Shown piece by piece: positions 1 to 13,157 of a stretch of 64,000 nucleotides of DNA (position 1 is the stretch's first letter; every line of letters begins with the position of its first letter). A program made the position numbers and the translations under genes. The notes below the pieces were generated by a model, which was given only the letters and a program-made list of their open reading frames with translations, had not been told where the DNA came from and searched no databases. This DNA is from Takakia lepidozioides (Eukaryota; Streptophyta; Takakiopsida; Takakiales; Takakiaceae), in assembly GCA_030704615.1 (NCBI GenBank), contig CM060734.1, forward strand, positions 37,030,042 to 37,094,041. The letters run 5' to 3'.

Positions 1-412
1 GCGAATTTGATGGTTTTGGTACACATGGTGCAACATTGCGGTACTTCAATGATGTATAAAGTGCAATCTGCCTCATGCGTACAGAATTCGGTTATTGTTG
101 AGTTTCAAGTTAGTGAAGGAAAGAAGATAAATACTCAGCCCAACAGCTGTAAGACCATGTCAGCCTCTCTGGCATTTGTCACATCACTTGAACTCTCGGC
201 ATCAAAACTCTCTGATCACCCAAACTCGGTGATCAAGACTCTTTTGGTTTTGGTGTTGATCACCGAGTGATCGAGACTCTTATCTAGGAATGGAACTCGA
301 ACTTAACTTTCTATCATGTGAAACTCTCTTCGTCAGAACCATGTAAAGGTCTTCAGGGCCATTTTAACAGACACCAAACATAAACTGACTGTGTTCTTGT
401 TTGACGTTTCAG
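1..412 (+). other. Intron of the ABCG gene at the left edge
   Basis: No coding segment is recognisable here. The 80-nt exon that precedes the Q-loop exon in the paralogous ABCG gene (37207-37286) has no counterpart in these bases, so this is read as intron. It ends with a pyrimidine-rich tract and CAG at 410-412. A perfect 12-bp inverted repeat with a 19-base loop lies at 225-236 and 256-267 (CTCGGTGATCAA / TTGATCACCGAG). Confidence 0.6.
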
Positions 413-3400
413 GCATACGTCACACAGCAAGATGACCTGATAGGAACACTGACAGTGCAAGAAACTATCTATTATTCAGCCAATCTCCGGCTTGCAACTG
501 GCATGTCAAGAGCTGAGAAGAAGGCCATCGTGGAGAGTACAATTATTGAAATGGGTCTTCAGGACTGTGCAAATACACCAATTGGAAACTGGCATCTTCG
601 GGGTCTAAGTGGGGGTGAAAAGCGGCGTGTAAGTATTGCTTTGGAGATTTTGACACGCCCACGCATGCTGTTTTTGGATGAGCCCACCAGTGGCTTGGAC
701 AGGTATCTTCGGTTCCTAGTTGAATCTCTGCCAATTTGCAGCCCGCTGCATTATGTTTGAACATTCCCTAACCAGCAGTTTACAACATATTACTTCATGG
801 CAGCTGCTCAGAAAATCTGGGGGAATAACTGGGTATGTCCAGGATATGTTTATTATTGCTTCCCCTGGTAGTTGGCAAGGTCCATAGTTGGAGACGGCAA
901 GATCAGTTGATCAGTCCTGGTTAAGTGCTTTTTCTGGCCACTAATCAGACACCACCACATGAAGTTCTGATCCTCATAAAACCAAGCACCAAGTCAATCT
1001 AAACCTGCAATTATTCACAAGGTGTTCTAATTTGGACTGTCCACCAACAAGGGGTACCAGTAAACAGGAGAGGTGGGTCAGTTGGACGCGAGTGGATCTT
1101 GATGGGTAGTTCTGAGACCCAGTTTCCCAATCCATTGGATTCAAGGTCGAAAAGAGCTAGCCAAACATCCAGCTGAATAAGTATTAAAGAGACCTGAAAT
1201 ATCTATGATGCAGAGAAGAAAATTGTTTTGCTTGATCTCCAAGTCCTCACTGAATTTTCTTTCAGCTTTTTGGTTAGGTGGGTTGGAATGTAAACCATTG
1301 CATTCTCACTCCACTTCTTTCATGTCCCTAGTTGTAATTCCCTTTGAGGGTGGAAACTGTTCTACCATGTCTTTTGCACAGGGTGATTTTTGCAGATATG
1401 TCAATCTGGAAACATGCATATCTGTCAACTTCTATGCTGAAAACTGACACATTTGCATTTTGGTGCAGTGCCTCTGCCTTTTTTGTTATAACAACCTTGA
1501 AGAATTTGTCAAGAGATGGGCGCACTGTGATTGCTTCTATCCACCAGCCAAGTAGTGAGGTCTTTGATCTGTTTGACAACCTGTTTCTGCTTTCACATGG
1601 ACAAACCATCTTCTTTGGTGAAGCTGCTGCAGCCCATGAGGTTGGTCTCCTTGCCTTAGCTTTCCCATAGTCTTTGCAAAATTGTATGGCTTTGCTATCA
1701 GTGGCGATGGTGAATGGATACTGACTCAGTTGTTTATTCACTTTCCAGCACTTTGCAGCTTCAGGTTTCCCATGTCCACAGCTGCGAAACCCATCCGACC
1801 ACTTTTTACGGGCGGTCAACTCTGACTTTGACCGGGTGAAGGCCACTTTGAAAGGGTCCTTCAAAATAAGGGTATTATCATTTTACCAGAGTCCTGTTTT
1901 TGTCAATCTGCTCTCTGAATGTCAGGGTCCAACCTCTTCTATGGTACTTGTCCTTACGTAAAGACGTAGATTGTAGCAATAAGGTTTGAGTTGATGTGTT
2001 CACCCTTGTGCTTTGTATGTTCCAGGACTTTGAAGCAGGCAGTGTTGACCCCTTGGACAGAATGACTACGAACCAGGTGGTGAAGATATTGGTAGATTCA
2101 TACTTGAAGTCGGAGTTCTACACAATGGCTCTCTCCCGGGTGCATGAAATCAACCAGATTGTAAGGAAAAAGGCCGCAATTTCTCCAACAAAATGTACTG
2201 CAAGCATAAATGTGGACAGTAGAAGCAAGATTCTCTCAAAGCTTTCTGTGAAATTATGTCCCAGATGTTTTGGTTAACAGACAAGTAATATTGTAGAGAA
2301 GTATGGCAACGTGCAAGGCTGGGGGGGAGGGTTGTTTCTAGCACCAAAAACCTTGGCTAAAGCAGATGGTCTTGTGTATAATGTGCTGTGATTGTTTCAG
2401 GAAGGTACAATCTTAGATTCCACTGGCAGCCAAGCAAGCTTCTTTCGGCAATCATTTACCTTGATGCGAAGATCATTTGTTAATATGTCCAGAGACATGG
2501 GATATTACTGGCTGCGACTCGTCATCTATATTCTTCTCACTATTTGCATCGGCACTATCTATTTCAAAGTCGGCACTGATTTCTCAGCAATCACGGTGAG
2601 AGATGGAGCACAGATGTGGCTATGATGTGTGGCTGTAAATCATAGTGATGTCAAAGTTACAAGATTATATGGCTTCATGACTGCTATGTACCAAATGTGT
2701 GGACATTGAGCCCACACTACTTTTGAGTGAACAAACTGCTGGACCTTGCCTGGCCGTGCACTCCTTTGTTAAATGGCTCGGATGTTTGGGAGTATAATTG
2801 GGCATATTTAGTGCTTTAAAACAGGGCTCTTACCAAAGTAGGCTTGGTATTGCCCTCTTTTGCATGACAAGGCTACTTTTCAATCTCAGCTCTTTTTTCG
2901 TTGGTGGAGAAAAGAGTATCTCAGCTTATGCATGGTGTTTGGCAGGGAAGAGCAGGATGTATGTCCTATATTACGGGTTTCTTGACATTCATGTCCATTG
3001 GTGGTTTCCCTTCCTTTGTGGAGGATATGAAGGTATTCTTAATCACAACCTCTTTAATGCATGGACCACCTCAGTATATGTACGAGTTCAACTAAGAAAA
3101 CAGATTGTTGCAGAGAACCCCTTAATTAAAATTTGTTCAGCTACATCTCCAGACTCGGCAAGCTGGGGTTTCAAGAGGTAAAGAAAGGGACTGGTACATG
3201 AAGTATATCGGTCATGACCCTGAAAGTCTTAATATCTCATTGAAGAGAAGCGCCTTCTTGATTGTGAAAGGACTCCCGATTTGAACCTACCCCAGCAGAT
3301 GGATTCAGGGAGAACCACCAAGTGTACAGATTAAATTCTGAATCAGGTGGAAAATTGGCTCAACCTAATGAAGCTGAGGTATTCCTACCCCAACTAGCAG

Positions 3401-5127
3401 TGGGTGGAAGAGCAACACAAGCCTTTTGCAGCTCTAAATGGTAGTATTTTATGTGCTGACAGGTGTTCAGTCGTGAGAGGCTCAATGGGCACTATGGAGT
3501 GGCAGCCTTTGTGATTGGCAACTCACTATCTTCAGTACCATTTCTGTTCCTGATATCCCTCATATCAGGCTCAATCTGTTACTTCATGGTGCAGCTGCAC
3601 CCTGGCTGGGACCACTTTGCTTTCTTTATTCTCATGCTCTTTGCATGCGTGGCGTGTGTGGAGAGTCTGATGATGGCTGTCGCCAGTGTCGTCCCCAACT
3701 TCTTGATGGGTATTATTACTGGTGCTGGAATTCAGGTACTGCCTCTTCTGCAAACTAATATTAGTTGCTTCCCAGTTGAGAGTGTTGTGTGTTGTTGTTA
3801 CAGTCCTTTTCTGCGGAAAGGAAATTGGGTGGGCTAGCCACAAATAGACAGAGGACCCTCAGTTTTACGAATCAGAGCTCCAGGACAATATTAATAGCTC
3901 TGATTGACTGCTAGACATGAATAATAATCTGTTAGCCTTACTGTATTTGGATGGACACAAACAGACGGGGGCAGTCAAATATGCTGAGAGGGCTCAGTTT
4001 TCGCTAGTTGAAATATCTCATCATACTGTTGCTTGTGTCAGGGAATATTTATGCTGGTGGCAGGATTCTTCCGACTACCAAAAAATTTACCCAAGGCAGT
4101 GTGGCGCTATCCTATGTCTTACATAGGCTTCCATATGTATGCACTTCAGGTCTGTATGCGGGTACCCTGACTGCCCAATTGTTTCCTTGATACATTATTG
4201 ATCTCTGTAGTTTGGAATCACATTTTTTGCTTTCCGTGAACATCTTATCTTGAAGTAAAACCCTTTACCCCCATCAAACTCAGACAAGCTGATGTAGAAT
4301 CTGGTATTGGTTTTACCTGGCACATTCGGTTGATGGGTGTAACTTCCCAATAAGGAAGCATTGTTGGGATCCTGTATTACTGGTCCTTCCAAGGAACAGG
4401 AGGAACCCTTCAGCCTTTTTGGACAATTCTGGGACGGAAGTACCCATTGTATGGTCATTTGTTGGGTTTTACAAAAGCCATCTCTTGACTGTAGCAGCTT
4501 TAAAATGAATTTATCTGTTCAATTTTTATACTTATGCCACATGTGTAGCCCTTCCTGGAGCTCTCTCCATCTACTTAAATCATTGCTAGTGAGCAGAAGT
4601 ACTGACCACCCATGTGCTACAAATAGGAGAACAATGTGGAAGGCTCCGACACAGGAACCTTCTGCAAGACTCCACATCCAGCTGAGAAGAAGGGAAAGGG
4701 AAAAGACCTAATTTGCAGGAGAACTAAGAGAAGCTATGGTTGACTTTGGCAGGGCATGTATCAAAACGACTTTTTGGGATTGACCTTCAAGAATTATGTT
4801 CTTGATGGCTCTCCTATTGGGCCTCCTATCACAGGAGAATACATAGTGAAGGACCTCTACCAGATTGAGACCAAACGAAGCAAGTGGGAAGATCTGGTCA
4901 TTCTCTTTGGCATGGTCATTGGCTACAGAATTATCTTCTTCTTCATGATTAAGTTCACTGAAAATGTGCGACCTCTTATACAGTCTCTCCTTGCCAAACG
5001 TGCTTCACCGGGCTGCCTTGACCGAGAGCACTCAGCTGTTCAGAATACAATCCGTCCGGTCTCTCTGACCCCATCACCATCCCCCCTTCATGATGAGGCA
5101 CCATTGCGGTATTCGGGCAAGCATTGA
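413..5127 (+). CDS. ABCG (WBC/ABCG11-like) half-transporter, 5' part outside the window
   Basis: Plasma-membrane half-size ABC transporter; plant relatives dimerise and export cuticular lipids, suberin or sporopollenin precursors (family knowledge). Nine exons read through in one frame: 413-702, 1469-1640, 1749-1871, 2026-2160, 2401-2595, 2946-3032, 3463-3735, 4042-4149, 4753-5127, giving 585 residues plus TGA. Every junction is GT-AG. Visible motifs are the Q-loop region (YVTQQD), signature LSGGEKRR, Walker B with D-loop ([11 protein letters not shown]), H-loop histidine (IHQPSSEVF), the linker, then the ABC2 membrane domain with the family motif [11 protein letters not shown] and ERLNGHYGV. 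The Walker A exon and N terminus lie upstream of base 1. Exon lengths 290, 172, 195, 87, 273 and 108 equal those of the gene at 36274-41670. ABCG11/12/15-type is favoured from the membrane half; the substrate is not known. Confidence 0.93.
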
Positions 5128-8100
5128 TCTAAAGGGGGAGGGGTGCTGTATGTTATCGATCTCAGTCAGAGAAAAAGCTTCCCACATTGCTGCATACGAC
5201 ACAATGATCCTTTGAAAGCTTCAAGCAAGGTGAAGTTGTAAGGGACTTTATGGGGTGGAAGGTGCACAGATATTATCACCCTGTCAGAACCCATGTTGGG
5301 CTTTGCATTTAATATTTTCCTGGGCTTCCAAGTGTGACCAAAAGGGCTGAGCTCCTTATGAGATGTGGCAATTGGGTGCCTCTGATATACTCAAGCGTTG
5401 GATGAATCTTTGGCATAAATTGCAGAGGTGTACAACTCCTTCACTTGATTTCACAGCTGTTCTGAGAATTCATCACCCATACAAGTGATGTGTGATTTCA
5501 GTCTAGAACGACAGACACCTTCTGGTTTCTTGTACTGTCAGTGGTCGAAATATAACTCTACAGCCAAGGAAATCTATCAAAGTGAAGGCATGGCAGGGCA
5601 AAGTCTACTGGAGTAATTGATGGTCTAATGTAGGATACCAAGGTGGGGCCTGTGACTGAGGTGAAGTTGTAACAAGGTAATGTCCATACTGCCAGTGATA
5701 AGTAGATGAACTGGGAGTAGGAGTTGAGGTTAGGTTGCCTTCTTCAGAATTGCCAACTAATGGTTTTGGAGTACACTCAGACCAAAGGCTTATGGCATGG
5801 ATCTGTCTGTGACGCCATGCATTCTTATTGTTGCTACTATGTCAACTGTATCATATTTGCTAATTGCGGCTATCTAGCTGCCCCTGAAGAACTTGCTCAC
5901 ATCTGTTACTATGCAAGTCATTTCTCATTCCTTCCAGCCCTGGAGTTCATACAGTCTGCACAGTTAAGTCACTCATGGGGCCCTACAACGAATGACTGAG
6001 TGCTGACCAGCTCTGCATTTTCTTGTATTCTGGGAGAGACGCATGGAGAGAGACAAGTGAGGATGAGTCAGTTTATCAGCACCCGAAGACCATATGCCAA
6101 AATCATTTTCACATGGGCGACGCGGTCAGAAGGAGGCCTTCATGTCTCACCAGACGTTCATGCCAAAGCCGTGTGGGCTTCGCTCATGTCCACTGTTGCA
6201 GTAGGACCTTGATATTACTTGGTTGGTGTACCGGAGGACATGCTTCAACATCCAATTGGTTAAACAGATGCCACACCCATTCTACAGGGGATTGCCTTCG
6301 TACCAATCACCTACTCACAACGAGAGAATCAATGTGGCGGTTCTGTGTTCTGTCCCCAAAACGAATGTAGGGCCCCCCTGTAAAGTCAAAGTCGATCGCA
6401 GTTCCTTTGGTAAAGTAGCTAGCTTTTGGATTGCCTTTTTGTAGTACCTACGGTTGTGCCGACAGACTGGTTTGATCCCCTGGAAAACTTGGATGTACAC
6501 TGCCTCTGAACTGTTATCTGATCTACAGACGACATGAATCTGTCTTGTCAGTGTGATCGATACTTCCGAGTCGCTTGCAGATGTAGAGCCCTTTTGCCGC
6601 AGGTTGCTGAAGTATTCAAGATCACAAGGTGACTAGGGTCGCTAATTGCAATAAAACCTAGTGGGTCGTGAAGGACGTAGTTTTTCCTCTGCATCTAAGG
6701 TCTTGGCCAGAATAGCGTGTTCGAATCTACCACCAAATCTAGTGGACCAACTCATCAGAGATCAATTCTAATGATAGCCAATGCTAGGTGTATTCTACTG
6801 TGGCTGCCTTGTATCCATCGGTTCGTTCAATTCGTTCAATGAATACGTTCAACTTTCTTGCACAGTGTCTAATTCATGGTTCTTCCTGGGATGAGGCAAT
6901 GCTTGGAGCTAATACATCTGCGAGTAAGAGTGAGGGAGATGGTGTGCTTGAAGAAGTGTCATGTGACGGAGATATTCCAGTCTCTCCTCTCCCACAATCA
7001 CAAGGAAGGCCACGTACCTACAAATATTGTTTTGACGAGTGCTCATGTATTTTGTAGGGATATATGGGACCATTCAATACAACTGAGTACAGTGTGAAGT
7101 GTGAACGGGTGGGTGAAGTCGTAGCTGCAGTATTGAGGTCCACCATAGCCAGGACCGGCCTGCACCATCACTGCGCGTATGACAATCCGCAATATTCAAC
7201 TGCCTCACCCCACTGGGTACTCTCTGCGACAAAGGCTCATGAGTGTTGCAGACTTTTCAAATCCCTCATTAGTATCATCGATGCCAGCGACTTTTCGATC
7301 AGCTGCCCAATCAGCCCACACTCCAAAGCGTTGCTCTCTAAAGCAACAATTTGGCCTGCAATATAGCAAGACTTTCAACAGAGCCGCAACAACCTGCTTG
7401 ACCTTGCCACCTCTCTCCGACATGCTAAACCTGGTATGGGCGATGCAATGCTGGCGTTTACAGAGTGCCTCTGTCAGCTTTTGGTAGCTAACTATTAATG
7501 TCATGCATCCAAGACGTTGGTTTCGTATTTTTGCATTCTCCCACGCCCATAAGACCCACTGCAAATCTTGAGGAAGTCCACCGAGGCCTTATGCTACCAT
7601 TTCGTTTCCAGGTCATAAATTGGATGAGATAATTATGATACGTGACAGTTGCAGCAAGATCAGTAGTGCGAGAAGTAACCATTTTCACCATGCAGGGCCG
7701 TATTAGAGATGACCACTTTTTGGAATTCCCTACACGGCCTCCACGATAATCTAGATCACCAGGACAAGTAACCGAGACCGATGACGTCCAGGAAGACCAT
7801 TGGTTTGATGCAGAATTGTGACTGGATATTCTTAAAACTCGCGGATCAACGTGTTCACTAATTTCTAATGGTCATTGCTATCTTGGCTTGCAAACTTTAC
7901 CTTGGCTATGCGCCCTCTCCACGCTGATGAGCTCACGGATAAGCTGTCAGCTATCAAAAGCTCCCATGCACCTCCTAAACATGAACAACCCAGCACAAAA
8001 GTGTAGGAATGGCAGACACAACTGGACACTCTTCTACAAGGTACCCAGATCGTTGGTAATAAACTTATAAAACTGAACACTTCATGTTTCGGATAAGCAC

Positions 8101-9180
8101 ATCTCCTGTGTGATCTGGGTACGTTAGTGCGGCATTCATTGATTTGCTGACTGGAGTTCTTTGAATCATGTCGCTGCTGCTGCTGCTGCTACTGTGCCAG
8201 TGTGGAAAATGACCAGCACGGAGGAGACCCCGACTGGAAAGTCTCCCTCGTGCCAAAGTTATGGCGGCTCTGCTCAACCGAAGCCTGCTTTTAATGTGGT
8301 ACGTATGCCTCCCACTGCTGTGTACAGCTTACACCTTCAGTGTTCAACATACTTAACCTTCTCAAGGGAGCCGGCAAAGGAGGTGTTCCCACGCCTACAC
8401 CTCTCAGCGATTTCTTCACCTCAGTTTTGCTCTTCAAATTTCTCACAAAGGAAACAACATGCTGATGTGGCTTCCTTGTTCATAGTGAGTCTCTAGGGTA
8501 GAAGCACTCTTCATGGTGCATGTGCCCCAAAGTGCCCCTCAAAAGTAGGACCGTGGTGCAAGAAAGTATCCCTATTTTTGGACAAGAAGATGGGCCACGT
8601 TTAGGGGTTTCCAATGGTATTTTTTTTTTTTATGAAAAGGTTTACAATCCCAAGTGTAAAAATGCGCCACATGCCACCTAACATTGACATCCTCTAAAAG
8701 CATCACCACCCTTCAAGGGTTGTTTTTTGACAGGTAGCCCTACCTTTTTTGTGACAGGTTAAATTTTGTTTTGACTTTCACTGTGACAGACAACTTCGAG
8801 AAAATGCCTTTCACATGATAGGTTGACAGATTTTTGACCTTTCACACAATTTTGTCATATGAAATTAAAACGAAAAATGAAAAGAAGTGTGAACTTCTTA
8901 CAACTACAATTAGTGAAGCTCCAGTCCGTGGAAAAAAAAAAAAAAAAAAAAAAAAAAACCCGTGAATACATATGGTATTGTCTTTTATTGTTTTCATGGG
9001 TTCCAAGTCCAACTCAAACATGTAGCATTCGTACCACTTATTCTCTAACTATAAGACTTTAGCATTTTTATCTTCATACATAGCCCCAAGCCTCTCTTCT
9101 TTGAGAGATATTTTCTTGGCTTATCAATGAGCTAGGAAATACAATATGCCATATGATTGTAAGTTTGTAAGTAAAGATTT
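5128..9180. other. About 4 kb without a recognised gene
   Basis: The first few hundred bases are probably 3' UTR of the ABCG gene. The remaining short open frames (for example 6788-7057 and 7064-7366 on +, 7205-7691 on -) have no motif I recognise and overlap in several frames. There is a (GCT)n run at 8171-8192 and a 27-base poly(A) at 8932-8958, which could be the tail of an old retroinsertion. TGACAGG-type octamers begin to accumulate from 8728 onward. Confidence 0.5.
8932..8958 (+). repeat. 27-base poly(A) tract
   Basis: Uninterrupted A27. It may mark the 3' end of a decayed + strand retroposon, but no coding remnant or target duplication was recognised beside it. Confidence 0.85.
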
Positions 9181-9299
9181 TGAATCATGCAGGATGGCCG
9201 TGTCGAATTAGGTGCAGTTGTTTGAATATGGCACCTCCTCCCCAACGAATGCTTTTGAAACAGGATCAGGAGAGGGACTCAAGAAGATTTTTTTTGGCA

Positions 9300-9522
9300 C
9301 TGCTGCGGCTGTGGGTACCTCGTGTAAGGGAGAACAAGTTAAACAGGCACTACACGTCTTGAACCAACAATTCATTTTGGTTGCGAGACTCCAGTACTTA
9401 ATTGTGCATTTTACAAAGGTGTATCAAGAGTAAAGACCTAGAAATGGGAAAGCAAGTGCATGCCCACATTATCCAACATGGATTCGAGCCAAATATCTGT
9501 CTACTCAACACCCTTGTCACAA
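9300..9522 (+). pseudogene. PPR gene N-terminal fragment, truncated
   Basis: Sense-strand remnant of a PPR gene of the same family as the intact gene at 43181-46009. The first frame gives QVKQALHVLNQQ, matching QLKETLHTLNQG near residue 47 of the intact protein. A frame change at about 9420 follows, and then CIKSKDLEMGKQVHAHII and QHGFEPNICLLNTLV, matching the first PPR block. The homology stops at the AAT microsatellite at 9523. No initiator is seen, and there is a frameshift and a 3' truncation, so it is non-functional. Confidence 0.8.
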
Positions 9523-9543
9523 AATAATAATAATAATAATAAT
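9523..9543. repeat. (AAT)n microsatellite
   Basis: About seven AAT units that abut the broken end of the PPR fragment. Confidence 0.9.
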
Positions 9544-9756
9544 GGAGGGTAGAGCACGCATAGGAAACAAGCCTAAAACGGCGATTGGCTCTCTTGTTTT
9601 GGCAAAACATAAGAGGAAGGTGAGAGAGAAGCACGTCTCAGCACAACACACAAATCGGTGCCTTTACACGGTGTAATGGCCTTTGACCACATTTTCTCCA
9701 TTGACTTCAACTTGATGCAAAGTCTCTCTCTACAAGAGAGCCAACAAAGACGGAGA

Positions 9757-9846
9757 GCCTAGAGGTTTAAGGCTTGAAATACAAAGAAGGGCAGTTGGCA
9801 AGCCTAGAGGTTTAAGGCTTGAAATACAAAGAAGGGCAGTTGGCAG
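9757..9846. repeat. 45-bp tandem duplication (2 copies)
   Basis: The unit beginning GCCTAGAGGTTTAAGGCTTG recurs exactly 45 bases later (9757 and 9802). The two copies look identical, so the duplication is recent. Confidence 0.9.
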
Positions 9847-9899
9847 TGCCTCTCCTAGGTGGACTTAGTAATAAAATTACCCCTAATTATCAGAAATTT

Positions 9900-11540
9900 C
9901 TGCCTTTCTTTTGATAGGCTATTTTTTTTTTAACTTTCATTGTGACAGGTATTTTTTTCTCACTGCCTTTCTTTTGACAGGCTCATTTTTTTTTTTGCCT
10001 TTTTTTGCCTGTCAAATGCCCTGTGACAGGTGCAAAAATCAGCCTTGCACCCTTGTGCCCGAAAAACTCCCTGTAACACTAAAGATAGTGTCATCGATTC
10101 AGTGCCTGTTGGGTTCTCGTGCACACCCTTGTCCCTTAATCGCCCACTCTATCCCCGCACACCTCGCCTCCCATTGGCCGGAAGGGGCGAGATCTCCGCC
10201 AAGATGCTGACAGGCACGCGCTTGGTCACGTTGACTTGGATTCATGGACGTATTATGTGCACAGAATACAGCACCCGGGTTCAGTGCACGGAACGATATT
10301 CAGTGCGAGCTTTTCATGGGATATAGTGTTCACTGCATGGGTGGGGGACGTTCCCGCCCACCATACCCTCATGTTCCATTGGCGTGCTGGGTTCAGTGTA
10401 GGGTGGGGATGCTCTAAGTACCGTAAAGAATTGCCCGAGAATTGCGTTGTGGGGCTATTGGGGGACTTCTTCAGCTCACTCTCCCTATTAATTAATAGCC
10501 TAATGGTTTGTCCTCCAAATTTAATCTTTAGAGGGCCCTAGGACCTCCCTTAGGAAGTCATCTGGGCACCTTGGGCTTCAAGGTGTGAGACCTGCACTGC
10601 TATATATACTCGAGCCCGCCCACTGTCTGCTCACCCCTTCTCTAAATGGCATTAGCCGTCACGTTGTCGCTGCACGGGGAGGCGCTGCCAGATGGTTCCA
10701 CACGTCTTTCTCCTATGGCTGCATCCATCCCTCCACTATACCCCAAATCTCCCTCTCTATTTGTTGTTCCCACCGGCTCTATGTCCACCAACCATCCTTA
10801 ATTGAATCTTGCTTACACTTTTCTTCTTAGTTTTTTGCACCCTCGTTTCTCGCTTTGCTTGTTCCATTCCCTCCTTTTCTAATTCTTGAATCATCCTCTA
10901 ATCCTCAAGGCCGATACAAACTTGGGGGGGTTATTTAGTCGCCTTATATGGCGCAATCTCCGATCTAACGATGCCTTACAAATAGTGATAGTACGTTTTC
11001 GTAAGATCACTACTGTTTTGCCGCAGGAGCCTTATGAATTCGTAAGGCTACACCTCAACTTTTTTTCTTCCTACGTCTTTCTTTTCAGGATTTTTTCTTT
11101 TGCAAAATCCGTTTAGCAAATTTTTCTTTTACATTAACTAAGTGTTTCTTTGGTGCTATTGGCTGAGGAACCTACGGGGCTCAAGCACGGTATTAAGAAC
11201 AACATTTGATCAACGACCATTATGTTGAAATTGTCTTCAAAATAAAAGTAGCATAAATTTTCTATTTATTCTCCTGTATGAAATCTCAATCAGATATCGA
11301 GTACAAAGTGATTAACTCTTTGAATGAGCTATTGTATATATGTCGATATCTATCTTTGTAGCTCAGATCAGCAATCTTTAGCTACGAATCAAGAAGTCGG
11401 ATTATTCATGTTTCTCATAAAATCCGTTGTAGCAACAGGATCTACAACATTGAGAGTTACGTTGCAGGTTCAGATTGTGAAATTGATGTCCAACATGTTG
11501 CGATCTACTGGCTCCGAAAATGTTCTGCAGTTTATCCTTA
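9900..11540. other. Non-coding stretch with a TATA-like site
   Basis: Homopolymer T runs and repeated TGACAGG motifs (9900-10030) are followed by a GC-richer block (10100-10560), a TATA-like TATATATA at 10601 with CTC/GCCC sequence downstream, and then AT-rich DNA. It could be an LTR or a decayed promoter. No open frame with a recognisable domain was seen. Confidence 0.4.
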
Positions 11541-12115
11541 TATTTCTCCATCTCTTACTGAAGAGCAAACTGGCCATCGGTATTTTTCCAGAAATCTACA
11601 TCATCATCGAAATGCACATAGGATTCTGGACTAGAATTTCGAGGAAGACTCAGAGGAACATAAGGTAACATAGAAAGATGGCCATGATTGCCATGTTTGT
11701 TTGTGCCCGCAGGCAAAGAAGACGTAGAAACAACAGCCCGTCCACTGGCTTCAATCATGAGCTTCTCACACGGAGGTGTCACATAATGAGAACCGTCTTG
11801 AAAAACCATAGCCAAACATAAGAAAAGATTCATGTTACCAAAAATAAAATGAAACCGAACATATGCCTGTACATACATACCTTAAGCTTCTTGTACCTAT
11901 CCATCTCTTCATCGAGCAGATCATGAAATTGAACTAGCTTGCCATCAAGACGAACCTCTCCAGAGATCATCCTCTAAATCGCACGATCTTTAATACCCTT
12001 GGAACTTTGATCATACGGTTTTAATCCACACGATATAAGCAATCATGTCATATCCATAACTGAAAGATCAATACATTGATAGAAAAGCCAATTGTCATTA
12101 AATCATGGAATCATA
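11540..12115 (-). CDS. Unrecognised minus-strand coding segments, left of the CACTA insertion
   Basis: The minus strand shows two coding-like stretches. One at about 11885-11970 contains ISGEVRLDGKLVQFHDLLDE and ends at a possible donor (AAG|GTATGT). The other lies at 11555-11820 (SGRAVVSTSSLPAGTNKHGN, FDDDVDFWKN). They run toward lower coordinates and may continue the unrecognised minus-strand frame at 17119-17560, which would make the CACTA element an insertion inside a gene or older transposon. The product is not recognised. Confidence 0.35.
12113..12115. repeat. Target-site duplication ATA, left copy
   Basis: The three bases before the CACTA terminus at 12116 are ATA, and the same three follow the other terminus at 17119-17121. 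Three-base duplications are characteristic of CACTA (En/Spm) elements. Confidence 0.8.
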
Positions 12116-12499
12116 CACTACAACAGATGGCTTTAACGTCTGCCACATTTGCCCAGTCGTAGCATATATGTCTACAAAATGCAAGGGGGCAGTCCTGGTT
12201 GCCAATTATGACCACCAGAAGTCGTATATGCCACCTTGTACCTCCGCCACGTCAGGATCTGCGGTCAAACACGTTTGACCAGATAGGGGAAGATGGTAGA
12301 TATGACTAGGAGTCATGGCCAAAACTGCAACAGGATGACGTGGGCATGGGAATGTATGACTGCCAGTATTCACGACTGCACGTGGCGATTGCCGGTTGCC
12401 CAAGGAGTGTCTATGTGGACGATGCAAACATAAATGGATGAAACAGATGCAGGATGTGATTGCAAATGATGACGTGTTAACATATCATTGCTCGCGGGC

Positions 12500-13100
12500 A
12501 CTAAGCCACACCCTGTGAATGAATGAATGGATGAATGAATGATTAGGATGAATTAGGATGAATTATGATGAATGTGCTCGAATTCAGGGTTGTTAGGTCG
12601 CAGTGTTAAGTATGAGGACAATAAGTAGTAAAAATATTTAAGTACTGTTTCACTGACCCAACAGATTAATAGTAAAATTAATCGACTGTTGGTTAAGGTT
12701 AGTGAAACAAAACAACTGTATTATCTCAACGAATGATACACAAATTCCTTGCTGGTAACTATTGGATGAACGTAGGAACAAATGATAATGCAAATGTTGA
12801 GCTGGCAGCTATTGGATGAACTGACAGTGAAACTCAATTAAAGATTTATTTTGGATGAATGGATGAAATTAAAATGGCCAAAAAATGGAAAAACAAATGA
12901 ATGGATGGATGTATTGATGGAAAACCCAAAATCCATCCATCTATCACTACATTCATCCATCCAATCATGAGTAGAGGGGACTTAGCGTTTTTTTTGTCTC
13001 CCCTGCCATCTGTTTGTTTTCTTTGTGTCGAGTTTGATCGTGAGAGATGACAAACAGGACGGAGCTGTGTTTGCTTTCTTTTAGTGTCGAGTCTGATCAT
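12500..13100. repeat. GGATGAAT-rich internal repeat region of the CACTA family
   Basis: Degenerate arrays of ATGAATGG/GGATGAAT flank short palindromic stretches (12895-12965). The segment 12525-12640 recurs in direct orientation at 19720-19830. The block 12650-13200 recurs inverted at about 25870-26490. It is a family-specific internal repeat that lets separate copies of the element be recognised. Confidence 0.8.
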
Positions 13101-13157
13101 GAGAGACGTCGAACAGGGCGGAGCTATGTTTGTTTTGTTTGAGGGTCAAGTCTGATC

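Noticed and set aside
1328-1864. 178-codon minus-strand frame
   Set aside because: It is antisense to two ABCG exons on the plus strand, which have consistent splice sites and family motifs.
6788-7100. Possible PPR-like or regulatory-protein frames
   Set aside because: Two overlapping frames look equally coding-like and neither carries a confirmable motif.
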